From Caminicella sporogenes DSM 14501 (lineage in GTDB: Bacteria > Bacillota > Clostridia > Peptostreptococcales > Caminicellaceae), in contig NZ_FRAJ01000004.1 of assembly GCF_900142285.1 (NCBI RefSeq), positions 62,001 to 126,000 of the forward strand: a stretch of DNA of 64,000 nucleotides. Direction: 5' to 3'. Both the position numbers and the translations under genes were made by a program. Shown here in pieces: positions 7,749 through 16,431 of the stretch. The notes under the pieces are model-generated. The model worked only from the letters and a program-made list of their open reading frames with translations. It was not told where the DNA came from and did not search any database. Positions within the stretch are counted from its first letter, which is position 1. Each line of letters begins with the position of its first letter.

Positions 7749-9980
7749 TTATACATAGCCTTGTGCTTTATTGTATAATTCTTCTATAATTTTTATTTCG
7801 TCTTCAGTAAAATCATAAAATTTATACAGCCTCTCATCTATAACTCCTTGAAAGTCATTTACTATTTTTGGATTATAACCATCTTTTAGCAATTTTAAAA
7901 TTTTTTCACTATTTATTTTTATATCTCTTAGCAGTTTGTCATCTAACTTTAAATTAATAGGTATTTCTGATAAAGGAGTAGTATATAACTCTAAATAATT
8001 TCCTTTTCTCTTTCCCATATTATACAGCCAAAAATAAATTATTTTAGAATTTAAAATTCCCAATAAAATTTTAAGGTCTATATCCTCTACTCTTGGAGTA
8101 ATAAAATAAACATCGGCACTAGCATACCAATCGCTTTCATTATATCCAAAACTATTTAATGTTGACCTTTGAGGAACAACTATTTTAGGTCCTTGAAATA
8201 TTTTTTCCTCTCTTGCCCATTGTAGAGAATACCATTTGCGTACACCTTTGAGTACTTCTCTTCTTTTATCTAAAACTTCTCTAAACCTTATTAAATGATT
8301 ATTAATTATGGGACAAAGATGTTCATATTCTATATTTTTATCTGTTAAATATATAATGTACTTATCTACTTTATTTTTAGTATAATATTTTCTTACATCA
8401 CTATTTTTATAAAAAGGTTTTATTAATTTACAATTTGATATGTTTATATTTTCCAAGTTTTTTCTATCTAATACAAATATGCCATCATCTAATTTGATAT
8501 TTAAACTTTTTACTAAATCTTCAGACAATTTTTTGTTTATCATGTTACTTGTTACCCTATCAGCTCCACTCACTATACCTTGATTTATATAGCATATATC
8601 TTTTAATTTTTTATTGCTCTTTTTTATAATCTTTTTTATTATGTTTAAATATTCTTTATCATAAAATACAAGTAAATTGCCATTATCTCCATATATATTT
8701 TCTTGTCTACTTAATTTATAAACTGATGCTCCTTCATATCTTCTAAATTTACTGTTATTAAAAATTATTTCTTTAATATTTTCAGCTTTATAATCTTTAT
8801 TATTAAAATATATAATCATTATATCTTCTTCACTAGAAAAACCTTTTATTAAAGTAAAAATCAAATTATGCTGCCCTTTAGCATTTTTAAAAATTTTACA
8901 GTCATTAAAATTAATAATAGTTTTTATACTAACATTTTCTTTCAAAAATTTTCTCAATTTAGTTGCTCCATCTGCTGATATAAAATAATTTGTAGTAATA
9001 AAGCTCAACACTCCACTATATTTTAAAATCTCAATGCCTCTATATACAAAAAAATAGAAATAATCCATTTTTCCTTCATAATATCTTTTACCGAAATCAT
9101 ACTTTTTTAACTCTTTAAATTTATCCTTATTTCCCTTTTCCCCTATATAAGGTGGATTACCTATAACTATATCAAAACCACCTCTTTTAATTATTTCTTT
9201 TAATTTAGGAATATCATAAATTTTGCTTCCCAATATACTATTTTCTTGATAGACATTTATATGAAAATCATCAATTTCAATTTTTTTATACTTTCCCAAA
9301 ACGTCAATACATGCTAAGTAAAAAACTTCTAAAGGTAAACTTTGAATATCTATTCCAAAGATATTTTCTTCCATTATTTTTTTTAATTCATCAAATTCAT
9401 CATAATATATATTTAAATCTTTATATATTGCAGACTTTATTTTAAATAATTTTTGAATCATAGAAATCAAAAATAATCCTGTACCACAAGCAATATCAAT
9501 TATCTTTATATTATCCAATAACTTTAATATGCAGTATAATTCTTCATCATCTATATCTTTTAATATATTATCTAGTACTAATTTTTCAATCAAATCACTT
9601 TTTAATTTAGAATTCTTTTCTAAATAAGTTTTCAAAGAATTATTCACAATAAAATCTACTATATACAAAGGAGTATAGTAACTCCCCGTAGTTTCACGCT
9701 TCCCATCTCCAATAAAATTTTCAAACATACTGCACAAAAAAAGAGGATTGACACTTTTAATTTTTTCACAAATTTCATCTGTTATTTCAATTTCTAAATC
9801 GTCTAAATTTATGTTTTTCAATTTTTCACTTATCAGTTTATAATAAAAATCAACATCGATATAATGTTTATCTAAAAAAACTTTTCTTAAAATTTTTATG
9901 AAAATGTTTTCTTTATTTGCATTTTTTATTTTTAACTGTCTTATAAGTTTATTTAATACTCTAACTACATCTTCTTCCAT
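7749..9980 (-). CDS. Solitary Eco57I-type N6-adenine DNA methyltransferase
   Basis: The 743-residue protein methylates adenine in DNA. It has the order of gamma-class type IIG enzymes. A short helical N-terminus comes first, then TGSYYTP (motif X, about residue 99), motif I DIACGTGLFL (about 162) and catalytic motif IV NPPY (275-278). A TaqI-like target-recognition region follows (QGIVSGADRV, SADVYFITPR and a HIRF-like segment around 450-720). Only about 95 residues precede motif X, too few for the PD-(D/E)XK nuclease of complete type IIG enzymes, and no nuclease gene is adjacent. It is therefore probably an orphan, epigenetic-type methylase or the modification half of a decayed system. The start is placed at ATG 9980, nine bases after AAAGG; the ATG at 9989 touches that site. 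Confidence 0.85.
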   Translation of the reverse strand: MEEDVVRVLNKLIRQLKIKNANKENIFIKILRKVFLDKHYIDVDFYYKLISEKLKNINLDDLEIEITDEICEKIKSVNPLFLCSMFENFIGDGKRETTGSYYTPLYIVDFIVNNSLKTYLEKNSKLKSDLIEKLVLDNILKDIDDEELYCILKLLDNIKIIDIACGTGLFLISMIQKLFKIKSAIYKDLNIYYDEFDELKKIMEENIFGIDIQSLPLEVFYLACIDVLGKYKKIEIDDFHINVYQENSILGSKIYDIPKLKEIIKRGGFDIVIGNPPYIGEKGNKDKFKELKKYDFGKRYYEGKMDYFYFFVYRGIEILKYSGVLSFITTNYFISADGATKLRKFLKENVSIKTIINFNDCKIFKNAKGQHNLIFTLIKGFSSEEDIMIIYFNNKDYKAENIKEIIFNNSKFRRYEGASVYKLSRQENIYGDNGNLLVFYDKEYLNIIKKIIKKSNKKLKDICYINQGIVSGADRVTSNMINKKLSEDLVKSLNIKLDDGIFVLDRKNLENINISNCKLIKPFYKNSDVRKYYTKNKVDKYIIYLTDKNIEYEHLCPIINNHLIRFREVLDKRREVLKGVRKWYSLQWAREEKIFQGPKIVVPQRSTLNSFGYNESDWYASADVYFITPRVEDIDLKILLGILNSKIIYFWLYNMGKRKGNYLELYTTPLSEIPINLKLDDKLLRDIKINSEKILKLLKDGYNPKIVNDFQGVIDERLYKFYDFTEDEIKIIEELYNKAQGYV

Positions 9981-10060
9981 ATTCCCCATCCTTTATTCAG
10001 TATCCAAATACTTCTTAAATAATTATATAATATATTAATAAAATAGAAAATAAAAAAAAA

Positions 10061-10085
10061 GCCTTAACACTTACTGCGTTAAGAC
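10061..10085 (-). terminator. Terminator of the 145-residue gene
   Basis: CTTAAC/GTTAAG stem (10063-10068 and 10078-10083) that includes the stop codon of the gene ending at 10079. On the minus strand it is followed by GCTTTTTTTTTTAT. Confidence 0.75.
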
Positions 10086-10516
10086 TTTCCTCTACCTTTA
10101 ATTACTCTTATATATCTTCCTTCTCCGACCTTTTTAACTCCATCTATTTCTTGTATTATTTCATCAACTATCAAATCCATATCTTTTATATTAATATTAA
10201 AACCTTTCTTCTTTAAATATTTCATTATAGTCAACAAACGTATATGATAATTACAAGGATTTTTAAAATAAGGGTGCTTTTCTATATACTTTTTAATTTT
10301 TTCCCTATCTATAATTTCATTATTTTCATTACCATTTATAATCATATCTTCCTCTACTTTTTTCAAATATTCATTCAATTCTTTTTTAGGATTATTATAC
10401 TTATCTAATAATGTTCTAATATCATGAATCAAAGTAGTAATTTGCTTTTTATCTGCACAGAAACAATTATTTTTCCCCTCAAAGGGCTCTGCTAAATCTG
10501 AAGTAGCCGTATCCAT
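10079..10516 (-). CDS. Hypothetical helical protein, 145 residues
   Basis: No family is recognised. The protein is mainly alpha-helical and charged, with the run KEKIKKYIEKHPYF and a C-terminal basic tail (VGEGRYIRVIKGRGKS) that could contact nucleic acid; that is inference. The N-terminal 20 residues hold two cysteines (NCFCADKKQ). The ATG at 10516 is preceded by AAAGGGG at a long spacing of about 12 bases. It ends in its own terminator, so it is not co-transcribed with the methyltransferase downstream. Confidence 0.6.
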   Translation of the reverse strand: MDTATSDLAEPFEGKNNCFCADKKQITTLIHDIRTLLDKYNNPKKELNEYLKKVEEDMIINGNENNEIIDREKIKKYIEKHPYFKNPCNYHIRLLTIMKYLKKKGFNINIKDMDLIVDEIIQEIDGVKKVGEGRYIRVIKGRGKS

Positions 10517-10605
10517 AAAGATTTTTTTACCCCTTTCAAAATTAATATTTTAACTTTATTTTACTATCATTCAATATTACTGTCAAATTGTAAAACTTAT
10601 AATAA

Positions 10606-10791
10606 TTATTCTACAACTTCTCTTTTTAATATACAGCATATATTTCTTCCATTTACAGTTGGTGTTGCTGTAGTTAATTCCCATCCTTCTTTACCTAATT
10701 TATTTAACCTTTCCTCATCTTCTTTACTCAATATTAAATTAGAAACTCCTTTAGTTTTTAAATTTAAAATTTTATATTCCCATTTTTTCAT
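10606..10791 (-). CDS. DUF4177 family small protein
   Basis: This 61-residue protein shows the DUF4177 signature: an N-terminal KKWEYKILNL strand and the C-terminal LNKLGKEGWELTTATPTVNGRNICCILKR. Such proteins are found across Firmicutes next to very varied genes and have no proven function. The ATG at 10791 is preceded by AAGGTG at about six bases; the in-frame GTG at 10800 lies within that ribosome binding site and is less likely. Confidence 0.8.
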   Translation of the reverse strand: MKKWEYKILNLKTKGVSNLILSKEDEERLNKLGKEGWELTTATPTVNGRNICCILKREVVE

Positions 10792-10837
10792 TTTTTTCAC
10801 CTTGCCTTTTAATCTTATTTAGTTAATTTTCATTATA

Positions 10838-11794
10838 TTATAATATATCATCTAACATAAGCATTTCATCTTTAACATGTTTTATATGTTCTTTTATCAT
10901 ATTTTCTATCAATTTTTTAGCTTTTATCCTATCAGTTTTAGAAACACATTCTATTTCTAATTTAAACTTATTTAATACTATTTCGCATAAAATTTTTTTA
11001 CTACTGTATATATGAAAATAAAAATTTCCATTTTCTTCATAATCTAATTCCGCATTCTCATAATTTAAAAATTTGTCTTTGACTTTCTGAAAATCTAAAA
11101 CTAAATATGTACTTTGATAAACAGAATACCTATCTTGGCTTTCTAAATCTTTTAAACTTTTACTTATCAGCTCATCTATAATATTAGCAAAATCATATAT
11201 CAATATAGAATTATACTTAATAAAATCTTCTTTACTTACAAATCCATACTTTTCTTGATACTCCATATACTTTTCATAAAAACTTCTCTCAATAACGCTC
11301 TTAAATGTCTTATCTATTATAATATAATCATTAATAAAAAAATTTTGATTTTCATAATTGTATATTCTCGCAAGTATTAGTGTCCCAATTTCTATATCAT
11401 TAAACTCCAATGTATTTTTTACTGTCACTTGTTTATTTAGCAAAATATCATTCAATTTTAAATTATCACTATTTTTTTCTAAAATTTCATATATGGAAAG
11501 TTTAGCATTTGAAATACTTTTTAATAAGTTTAAACTTTCATCATTTTCATCTGAAGATTTAACTTCAATATATTCCTCTAAAAAATTATTACCATTTTGT
11601 AATCTATAACTCCATAAAAGCCACGGAACAAAACAGCTTTCATTAATTGAAATTTCTCTTGAAGTATAATTTTTTTTAAATATTTCCTTTGCAATTTCTA
11701 TCTGCTTTTTATAATCACCTTCTAATGCAAAATATAATACTTTATTAATAAGTTTTTCTTCAAACATTTTTATTTCTTCATATGCTATATCCAT
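10838..11794 (-). CDS. Hypothetical protein, 318 residues
   Basis: No family is recognised. The sequence is acidic and mixed alpha/beta. It opens with a helical segment (FEEKLINKVLYFALEGDYKKQIEIAKEIF) that resembles a TPR-like hairpin, continues with a YEKYMEYQEKYGFVSKEDFIKY linker, and ends in an alpha/beta part (YFHIYSSKKILCEIVLNKFKLEIECVS). It has no signal peptide or membrane segment, so it is probably cytoplasmic. An AAGGAG site precedes the ATG at 11794. It follows the methylase-like fragment at 11871 by 76 bases, with a hairpin between them. Confidence 0.6.
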   Translation of the reverse strand: MDIAYEEIKMFEEKLINKVLYFALEGDYKKQIEIAKEIFKKNYTSREISINESCFVPWLLWSYRLQNGNNFLEEYIEVKSSDENDESLNLLKSISNAKLSIYEILEKNSDNLKLNDILLNKQVTVKNTLEFNDIEIGTLILARIYNYENQNFFINDYIIIDKTFKSVIERSFYEKYMEYQEKYGFVSKEDFIKYNSILIYDFANIIDELISKSLKDLESQDRYSVYQSTYLVLDFQKVKDKFLNYENAELDYEENGNFYFHIYSSKKILCEIVLNKFKLEIECVSKTDRIKAKKLIENMIKEHIKHVKDEMLMLDDIL

Positions 11795-11840
11795 ATCTCC
11801 ACTCCTTAAATATTTAGATTTAACTCCAAATAAAATTAAT

Positions 11841-11870
11841 TGATGGTGATTCTTATAGAATCACCCATCA
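11841..11870 (-). terminator. Hairpin between two minus-strand genes
   Basis: On the minus strand GGGTGATTCT pairs with GAATCACC around ATAA, extended by TGAT/ATCA. The tail (ATTAATTTTA) is only weakly U-rich, so this could be a terminator or an attenuating hairpin just after the stop at 11871. Confidence 0.5.
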
Positions 11871-12440
11871 CTATAAACTCAATATATAATCAAACGCTGG
11901 AGCACTTAAATAAAACTCACTAAAATTTTTTTCTTCTCTTTCATCAAGAGGATATATATTTCTAAATACTTCTTTTAAATCTTCATCTTCAATTCTACTA
12001 AAATCAACATCTAAAAAGCCATTTATAATAATATGTGCTAGCTCATTGTCTATCTTATACATATCATAATCAGTTTCTCTAAAAATATCTTCTACTTCAT
12101 CATTATTAATTATATCAGTAACAGCTAAATTATAAAGTATATCATATCTTTCTTTAATATTTTTAACAAAACTCTCCCAGACAACTAATCCTTTTCTATT
12201 TAATTTACTTGTTATAAATCCCTTATCTTCATACAATCTTAAAAACATAAACTTAGCACAATAATTTAGACAAGATTTTTTCAAAAAATAATCACACCAC
12301 TTTTTTTCATCATATTCAAGATTTTTTCTACTATCAATTCTAATCTTTTTTATTATTCCAATATTGTAATATTCATACTTTATTATAAAAGTTTTAATAA
12401 ATTTTTCAAGCACAGCAGTTATATAATCTATTTTGTTCAA
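11871..12440 (-). CDS. Stand-alone N-terminal domain of a type IIG/PglX-like methyltransferase
   Basis: The 189 residues resemble only the helical N-terminal region of large N6-adenine methyltransferases. Visible landmarks are CAKFMFLRLYEDKGFI (residues about 60-76), RYDILYNLA, a DVDFSRIEDEDLKEVFRNIYPL segment, and at the very end FSEFYLSAPAFDYILSL. That last segment sits where motif X (G-x-FYTP...V-x-YIL) would begin. The stop codon follows at once, so all catalytic motifs are missing and motif X is degenerate. It starts with TTG at 12440 after a perfect AAAGGAGGTG site, so it looks translatable. It may be a remnant of a lost system or a domesticated helper protein. Confidence 0.6.
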   Translation of the reverse strand: MNKIDYITAVLEKFIKTFIIKYEYYNIGIIKKIRIDSRKNLEYDEKKWCDYFLKKSCLNYCAKFMFLRLYEDKGFITSKLNRKGLVVWESFVKNIKERYDILYNLAVTDIINNDEVEDIFRETDYDMYKIDNELAHIIINGFLDVDFSRIEDEDLKEVFRNIYPLDEREEKNFSEFYLSAPAFDYILSL

Positions 12441-12579
12441 ATGTTCACCTCCTTTGTATATTAAACTAGTCCTCTAATACATAATATTTCTTAATAAATG
12501 TAAATGTTATAACACTTCTCTGCTTTATAAAAAACTAATTTGATATTTTAGAAATTTTTATCAAATTGATTGCAAAATA

Positions 12580-12621
12580 AAAATAAGCCATTTATTTTAT
12601 AATTTTGTAAATGGCTTATTT
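12580..12621 (-). terminator. Terminator of the 386-residue beta-propeller gene
   Basis: A perfect 14-bp inverted repeat AAATAAGCCATTTA/TAAATGGCTTATTT, followed on the minus strand by TTTATTTT, six bases past the stop codon at 12627. Confidence 0.85.
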
Positions 12622-12626
12622 ACTGT

Positions 12627-13787
12627 CTACTTATTAATTAAAAAATCAATTATTTTTTCAATAAAAGGTTTATTTTTTTGATTTTTCTCCACTTCTTTTT
12701 CTACATTTTTATTTGTATCCTCTTTTTCACTAAAATACTCTGTTAAATTTGATTTAGCTTTTAAATCATTTCCAGATAAAAATTTTTCAATATTATCAAT
12801 GCCCAATAAAGTTGTATCTGTCATATTTACATATCCAAAAGTAGAAATTTTTTTTAAAATATCAGTATTTTTATATTTTTGACCTATATAATTAATATCA
12901 TAAAAATCATTTTCTAATAAAAAAGCTTCTCTATACCAATTCACTCCAAAGTCATCAGAATATGTATAATAAATTGTACCATTAAATTTCCATACAATCC
13001 ATAATTTGTTTTCTATTTGAAAAAATTTATATTTCTGCTTCTCATTTTCTTCCATAAAAATCAAACTAGAAAATTTAAAAAGACTTTCTTCGCTTAAAAA
13101 AGAATGAAAAAGACCTGCTTTATTATTATACGTATATAAAATATGAAAATTTAAATTTGAATCTACTAAAAATGATTTAACATCTTTTATTTCTTCATTT
13201 AAATTAATTGTCGATAAATTTGTCCAATGTTTATTCCAACTTGAAAAAACTTGAATATTGAAAGTAATTTTTTTTGCTTTTACATTTTTAAATGCAAAAT
13301 ACAAATCACCTTTTTTATCATAATCTATAAAAAATGGAATAGAATTTTTTGTTGGTAAATTTGAATCAATATTACTATATTTCCATTTCAATCCATCATA
13401 ATATATATATATTATTCTATAAAAATTTTTATTAATTGCATTATTAAAACCGTAAAAAACATGTATTATTCCATCAGTTTCAGCAATTTTTATATAGTCT
13501 ATTTTATTAAATGAGTTTATAATCTTTTTAAAATCCATCTTATTCCATGTATTATTTGAATAATTAAAATAATACATTTTTCCTTTGGTAGTTATACAAA
13601 CTAAATGAATTACATCTTTTGAATCTAAACAAATATCATAAGCCAATACATTTTCAATTAACTTTTCTTCTGGCAAATTTTTATTAACGACTTTATAATA
13701 AAGACATTGATTTTCAAGAAAAAAATTCCATATTTCACTAGACTGTCTGTGTTTTATCAAATATCTAGTTTTAAGTATATCGTCCAT
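12627..13787 (-). CDS. Sialidase-like beta-propeller protein A (paralogue)
   Basis: This 386-residue protein is one of three paralogues in the region (also 14699-16213 and 18398-19450). All begin with a TRYLIKHRQSSEIWNFFL-type strand pair. They continue with repeated blades such as IHLVCITTKGKMYYFNY, IYIYYDGLKWKYSNID and YTYSDDFGVNWYREA; the last resembles an Asp-box (S-x-D-x-G-x-x-W). The family looks like a BNR/sialidase-type propeller without a recognisable catalytic set, so binding or structural roles are more likely than glycosidase activity. The C-terminus is a charged helical tail. There is no signal peptide. The ATG at 13787 has GGAGGG five bases upstream, which decides it over a longer frame. 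Confidence 0.65.
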   Translation of the reverse strand: MDDILKTRYLIKHRQSSEIWNFFLENQCLYYKVVNKNLPEEKLIENVLAYDICLDSKDVIHLVCITTKGKMYYFNYSNNTWNKMDFKKIINSFNKIDYIKIAETDGIIHVFYGFNNAINKNFYRIIYIYYDGLKWKYSNIDSNLPTKNSIPFFIDYDKKGDLYFAFKNVKAKKITFNIQVFSSWNKHWTNLSTINLNEEIKDVKSFLVDSNLNFHILYTYNNKAGLFHSFLSEESLFKFSSLIFMEENEKQKYKFFQIENKLWIVWKFNGTIYYTYSDDFGVNWYREAFLLENDFYDINYIGQKYKNTDILKKISTFGYVNMTDTTLLGIDNIEKFLSGNDLKAKSNLTEYFSEKEDTNKNVEKEVEKNQKNKPFIEKIIDFLINK

Positions 13788-13953
13788 ATTATCCCTCCTC
13801 AACAAAAGAATACTACTACATGTATATGTATTTAAATTAGCCATAACTACTAATTATTAAAAGTTTTTATAAAAAAGTAACAATAACAATTTTAAAGAAT
13901 ATTATAAAATTATTAGAAAAATAAATTAATATTTATTTCAAAAGGAGGGCTTT

Positions 13954-14685
13954 ATGACTAAAGTCAGTGTTATAATACCTACTTATAATTATGAAAAATT
14001 CATTCATAATGCAATAGATAGCATTTTAAATCAAACATTTAAAGACTATGAAATTATCATAGTTGATGACGGTTCAACAGATAATACTGCGGAAATAATA
14101 AAAAAATATAATAATGAAAAAATATCATACTTTTATAAAGAAAATAGAGGACCTGCTGCTGCAAGAAATTTAGGTATAAAAAAGGCTAAAGGTGATTATA
14201 TATGTTTTTTAGATGCTGATGATGCATTTATGCCTGAAAAATTAGAAATTCAAGTCGACATCTTAGATAAAAATAAAAATATTGGGTTAGTATATACTAA
14301 TTTTTTATATGTAAAAAACAACTTGTCATCAACTTATTATCATTATAGATGTAAAAACTTCAGCTGTCATAAAAATGCACTACAACATTTATGGTATGAA
14401 AACTATATAAATACTTCTACTGTAATGACCGTAAAAGAATATCTATTCAAAGTAGGTTTATTCAATGAAAATTATAAGTATGGTGAAGACTTTGACCTTT
14501 GGATGAGGTTGGGAAAATATTATGAATTTTTTTGTGTACACAAACCACTAGTCAAAACTAGAAGTCATGACAACAATCTCTGTAAAAGTCTGAGCTGTAT
14601 AGAAAAATTAAATTATACAAAAAAAATTAGAAATAATATTAAAAAATTCTATGAAAATCAAGGCGGTTATAAAATAAATATGTAA
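13954..14685 (+). CDS. Short family 2 glycosyltransferase
   Basis: A 243-residue GT-A fold transferase that moves a sugar from a nucleotide-sugar donor. Motifs are VSVIIPTYNYEKFI at the N-terminus, VDDG (37-40) for nucleotide binding, GPAAARNLGIKKAKGDYICFLDADD with the DxD metal site at 87-90, and the catalytic-base segment GEDFDLWMRL near residue 180. No membrane segment is present, so it acts in the cytoplasm. It is divergent from propeller protein A and convergent with propeller protein B. This suggests that it glycosylates a product of the same cluster, such as a spore-surface protein or glycan; that is inference. AAAGGAGGG precedes the ATG. Confidence 0.85.
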   Translation: MTKVSVIIPTYNYEKFIHNAIDSILNQTFKDYEIIIVDDGSTDNTAEIIKKYNNEKISYFYKENRGPAAARNLGIKKAKGDYICFLDADDAFMPEKLEIQVDILDKNKNIGLVYTNFLYVKNNLSSTYYHYRCKNFSCHKNALQHLWYENYINTSTVMTVKEYLFKVGLFNENYKYGEDFDLWMRLGKYYEFFCVHKPLVKTRSHDNNLCKSLSCIEKLNYTKKIRNNIKKFYENQGGYKINM

Positions 14686-14698
14686 AACTATATACACC

Positions 14699-16213
14699 TT
14701 ATTTTCTATTTTTTTGTTTTAAACTTGTATAATTATAATCATTGAACATGTTTATAATTTTATTAAACGTCTTTTTCGACTTTAATTTATCATCCTGCTT
14801 ATCTATATTTTTATAAATTTTTAAAGCTTCTTCAAATTTTTCATATATCTCAGAATAGTTATTTTTTATTTCAAATAATGAATTCAATATAAGCAATTCT
14901 CTATTTTTTAAAGCTTCAAGTTCACGATATATATATATAAATTTATCTGCAATATCTAACATACTTATATTTTTTATTTTTTGTAATTCATTTGTTTCAT
15001 TTTCTATTTCTTCCTCTTTTCTAGAAAATAAATGCTTAGTTATAGAACTATTTTCAAAATACTCATTTATAGTTTTAAAATAATTTGATATGCTGAATTT
15101 TAACATATTATCATTTTCTAAATCATTTATTGTATTAATGTCAATAAATTTTTCTTTAAAAATATCATTATTTTTAAATTTACTGCTCTCATCAATACCA
15201 ATTATAAAAGGTTTATTAATATCATATCCATAAGCTATAGGTGCTTTAATTATTCTAAAGTTGTCTGAATTTTTTTCAAAAAAAGTAATAGAAATCAATT
15301 TATTTCTATCTATATTAATATTAATTTTTTCTATATCTTGCCATATATTATTCATAATGTTATATTGTGCAAAATAAAATATATTATTTTGTTTCCAGAT
15401 TGCTTTTATAAAATTATTGTCTTGAACTAAAATAAGATGAGTTGCTGCAATATTTTCAAATGGAAATTTTTCAATATTTGTCCATTTTGAAGTTAGTTTC
15501 ATTTGCATTTCTTTTTTTAAATAAACAATTCTAATATTTTTTTTGAAAATATGAGAATAGACTATATGAACAGTATTATAAGTATCACATAAAATATTAA
15601 AATTGATAACATTATTATATTCACCACTAAGTTTTTCAATCATATTCCACTTTTTGTATTTATTATCAAACATTCTGTAAAAAATCTGATTAATTTTTTT
15701 ATTAACCGACTTATAAATCAAATGGATATTTCCGTAATTATCAATATCTGATTTAAATGAAGGCCTATATTTATCAGCAACTATTTTAGCTATCTCATAA
15801 TTTTTCCATGATAAATTTCTAATTGAATAATAAATAATACTTGAATACTTATTATCAGAATTAGATTTTTCTGTTTTTAACAACAGTATATGAATATCTT
15901 CTTTTACAACATATATTTTTAAATTTGTAAAATCATACAAATTTATATTTAAACTAGTTATAACTTTCTTATTCCATAAATTATATTTATTAGAAAAATA
16001 AATCAAATTCCCTGAAAAATCAACACAAATTATATGACAAGTTTCAAAATCATCTATATAAACAGAAAAATTTAAAATATTGTTTGAAATAATACTTTTA
16101 ATCTTTTTTTCATTTCTATTGATTTCAGAATATAATAAATTATTTGATAAATAGAAATAATAACTATTAAGATTAAACTTGAATAAATACTTTTGTATCT
16201 TATGTAATGCCAT
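14699..16213 (-). CDS. Sialidase-like beta-propeller protein B with helical C-terminus
   Basis: The largest of the three paralogues, with 504 residues. Residues about 1-330 form the propeller. Repeated segments include YSIRNLSWKNYEI, HLIYKSVNKKINQIFYRMF and HIVYSHIFKKNIRIVYL, and the sequence ends IIGIDESSKFKNNDIF, comparable to LLGIDNIEKFLSGNDL in protein A. Residues about 340-504 are helical and partly coiled coil (EKFEEALKIYKNIDKQDDKLKSKK). No signal peptide or catalytic motif is seen. The ATG at 16213 follows GGAGGG at seven bases; a start 15 bases further upstream would precede it poorly. Its promoter region, shared with the CAP gene, contains tandem Spo0A boxes. Confidence 0.65.
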   Translation of the reverse strand: MALHKIQKYLFKFNLNSYYFYLSNNLLYSEINRNEKKIKSIISNNILNFSVYIDDFETCHIICVDFSGNLIYFSNKYNLWNKKVITSLNINLYDFTNLKIYVVKEDIHILLLKTEKSNSDNKYSSIIYYSIRNLSWKNYEIAKIVADKYRPSFKSDIDNYGNIHLIYKSVNKKINQIFYRMFDNKYKKWNMIEKLSGEYNNVINFNILCDTYNTVHIVYSHIFKKNIRIVYLKKEMQMKLTSKWTNIEKFPFENIAATHLILVQDNNFIKAIWKQNNIFYFAQYNIMNNIWQDIEKININIDRNKLISITFFEKNSDNFRIIKAPIAYGYDINKPFIIGIDESSKFKNNDIFKEKFIDINTINDLENDNMLKFSISNYFKTINEYFENSSITKHLFSRKEEEIENETNELQKIKNISMLDIADKFIYIYRELEALKNRELLILNSLFEIKNNYSEIYEKFEEALKIYKNIDKQDDKLKSKKTFNKIINMFNDYNYTSLKQKNRK

Positions 16214-16342
16214 TTCCAATCCCTCCAATGCAAATATTTTTAAAATTAAGATATTATCTTTTTTAATATCTATGTAAAAAAAAACATTTTATTAGTTTTA
16301 TATTTAATAATTACATATTTATGATTTTTACCAAAAATTACA

Positions 16343-16359
16343 TGTCGTATTTTGTCGAA
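16343..16359 (+). promoter_or_regulatory. Tandem Spo0A boxes
   Basis: TGTCGTA at 16343-16349 and TGTCGAA at 16353-16359 lie exactly 10 bp apart. The second sits in TTTGTCGAAAA, which matches the extended 0A-box consensus. Paired 0A boxes with 10-bp spacing are the known binding arrangement of a Spo0A dimer. They are about 75 bp upstream of the CAP gene start and 130 bp upstream of the divergent propeller gene, so either or both may be controlled by Spo0A. Confidence 0.7.
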
Positions 16360-16431
16360 AATTCAAGAAATTTTTGATATCATTTATATATAGTTAAAAC
16401 TATTAATAATAAAAAATATTGGAGGGATAAA

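Noticed and set aside
7749-9989. Type IIG bifunctional restriction enzyme
   Set aside because: Only about 95 residues precede motif X, too few for the nuclease domain.
6239-12440. BREX or complete type I/IIG restriction system
   Set aside because: No brxC, pglZ, hsdR, hsdS or nuclease is present; only a methylase and an N-terminal fragment.
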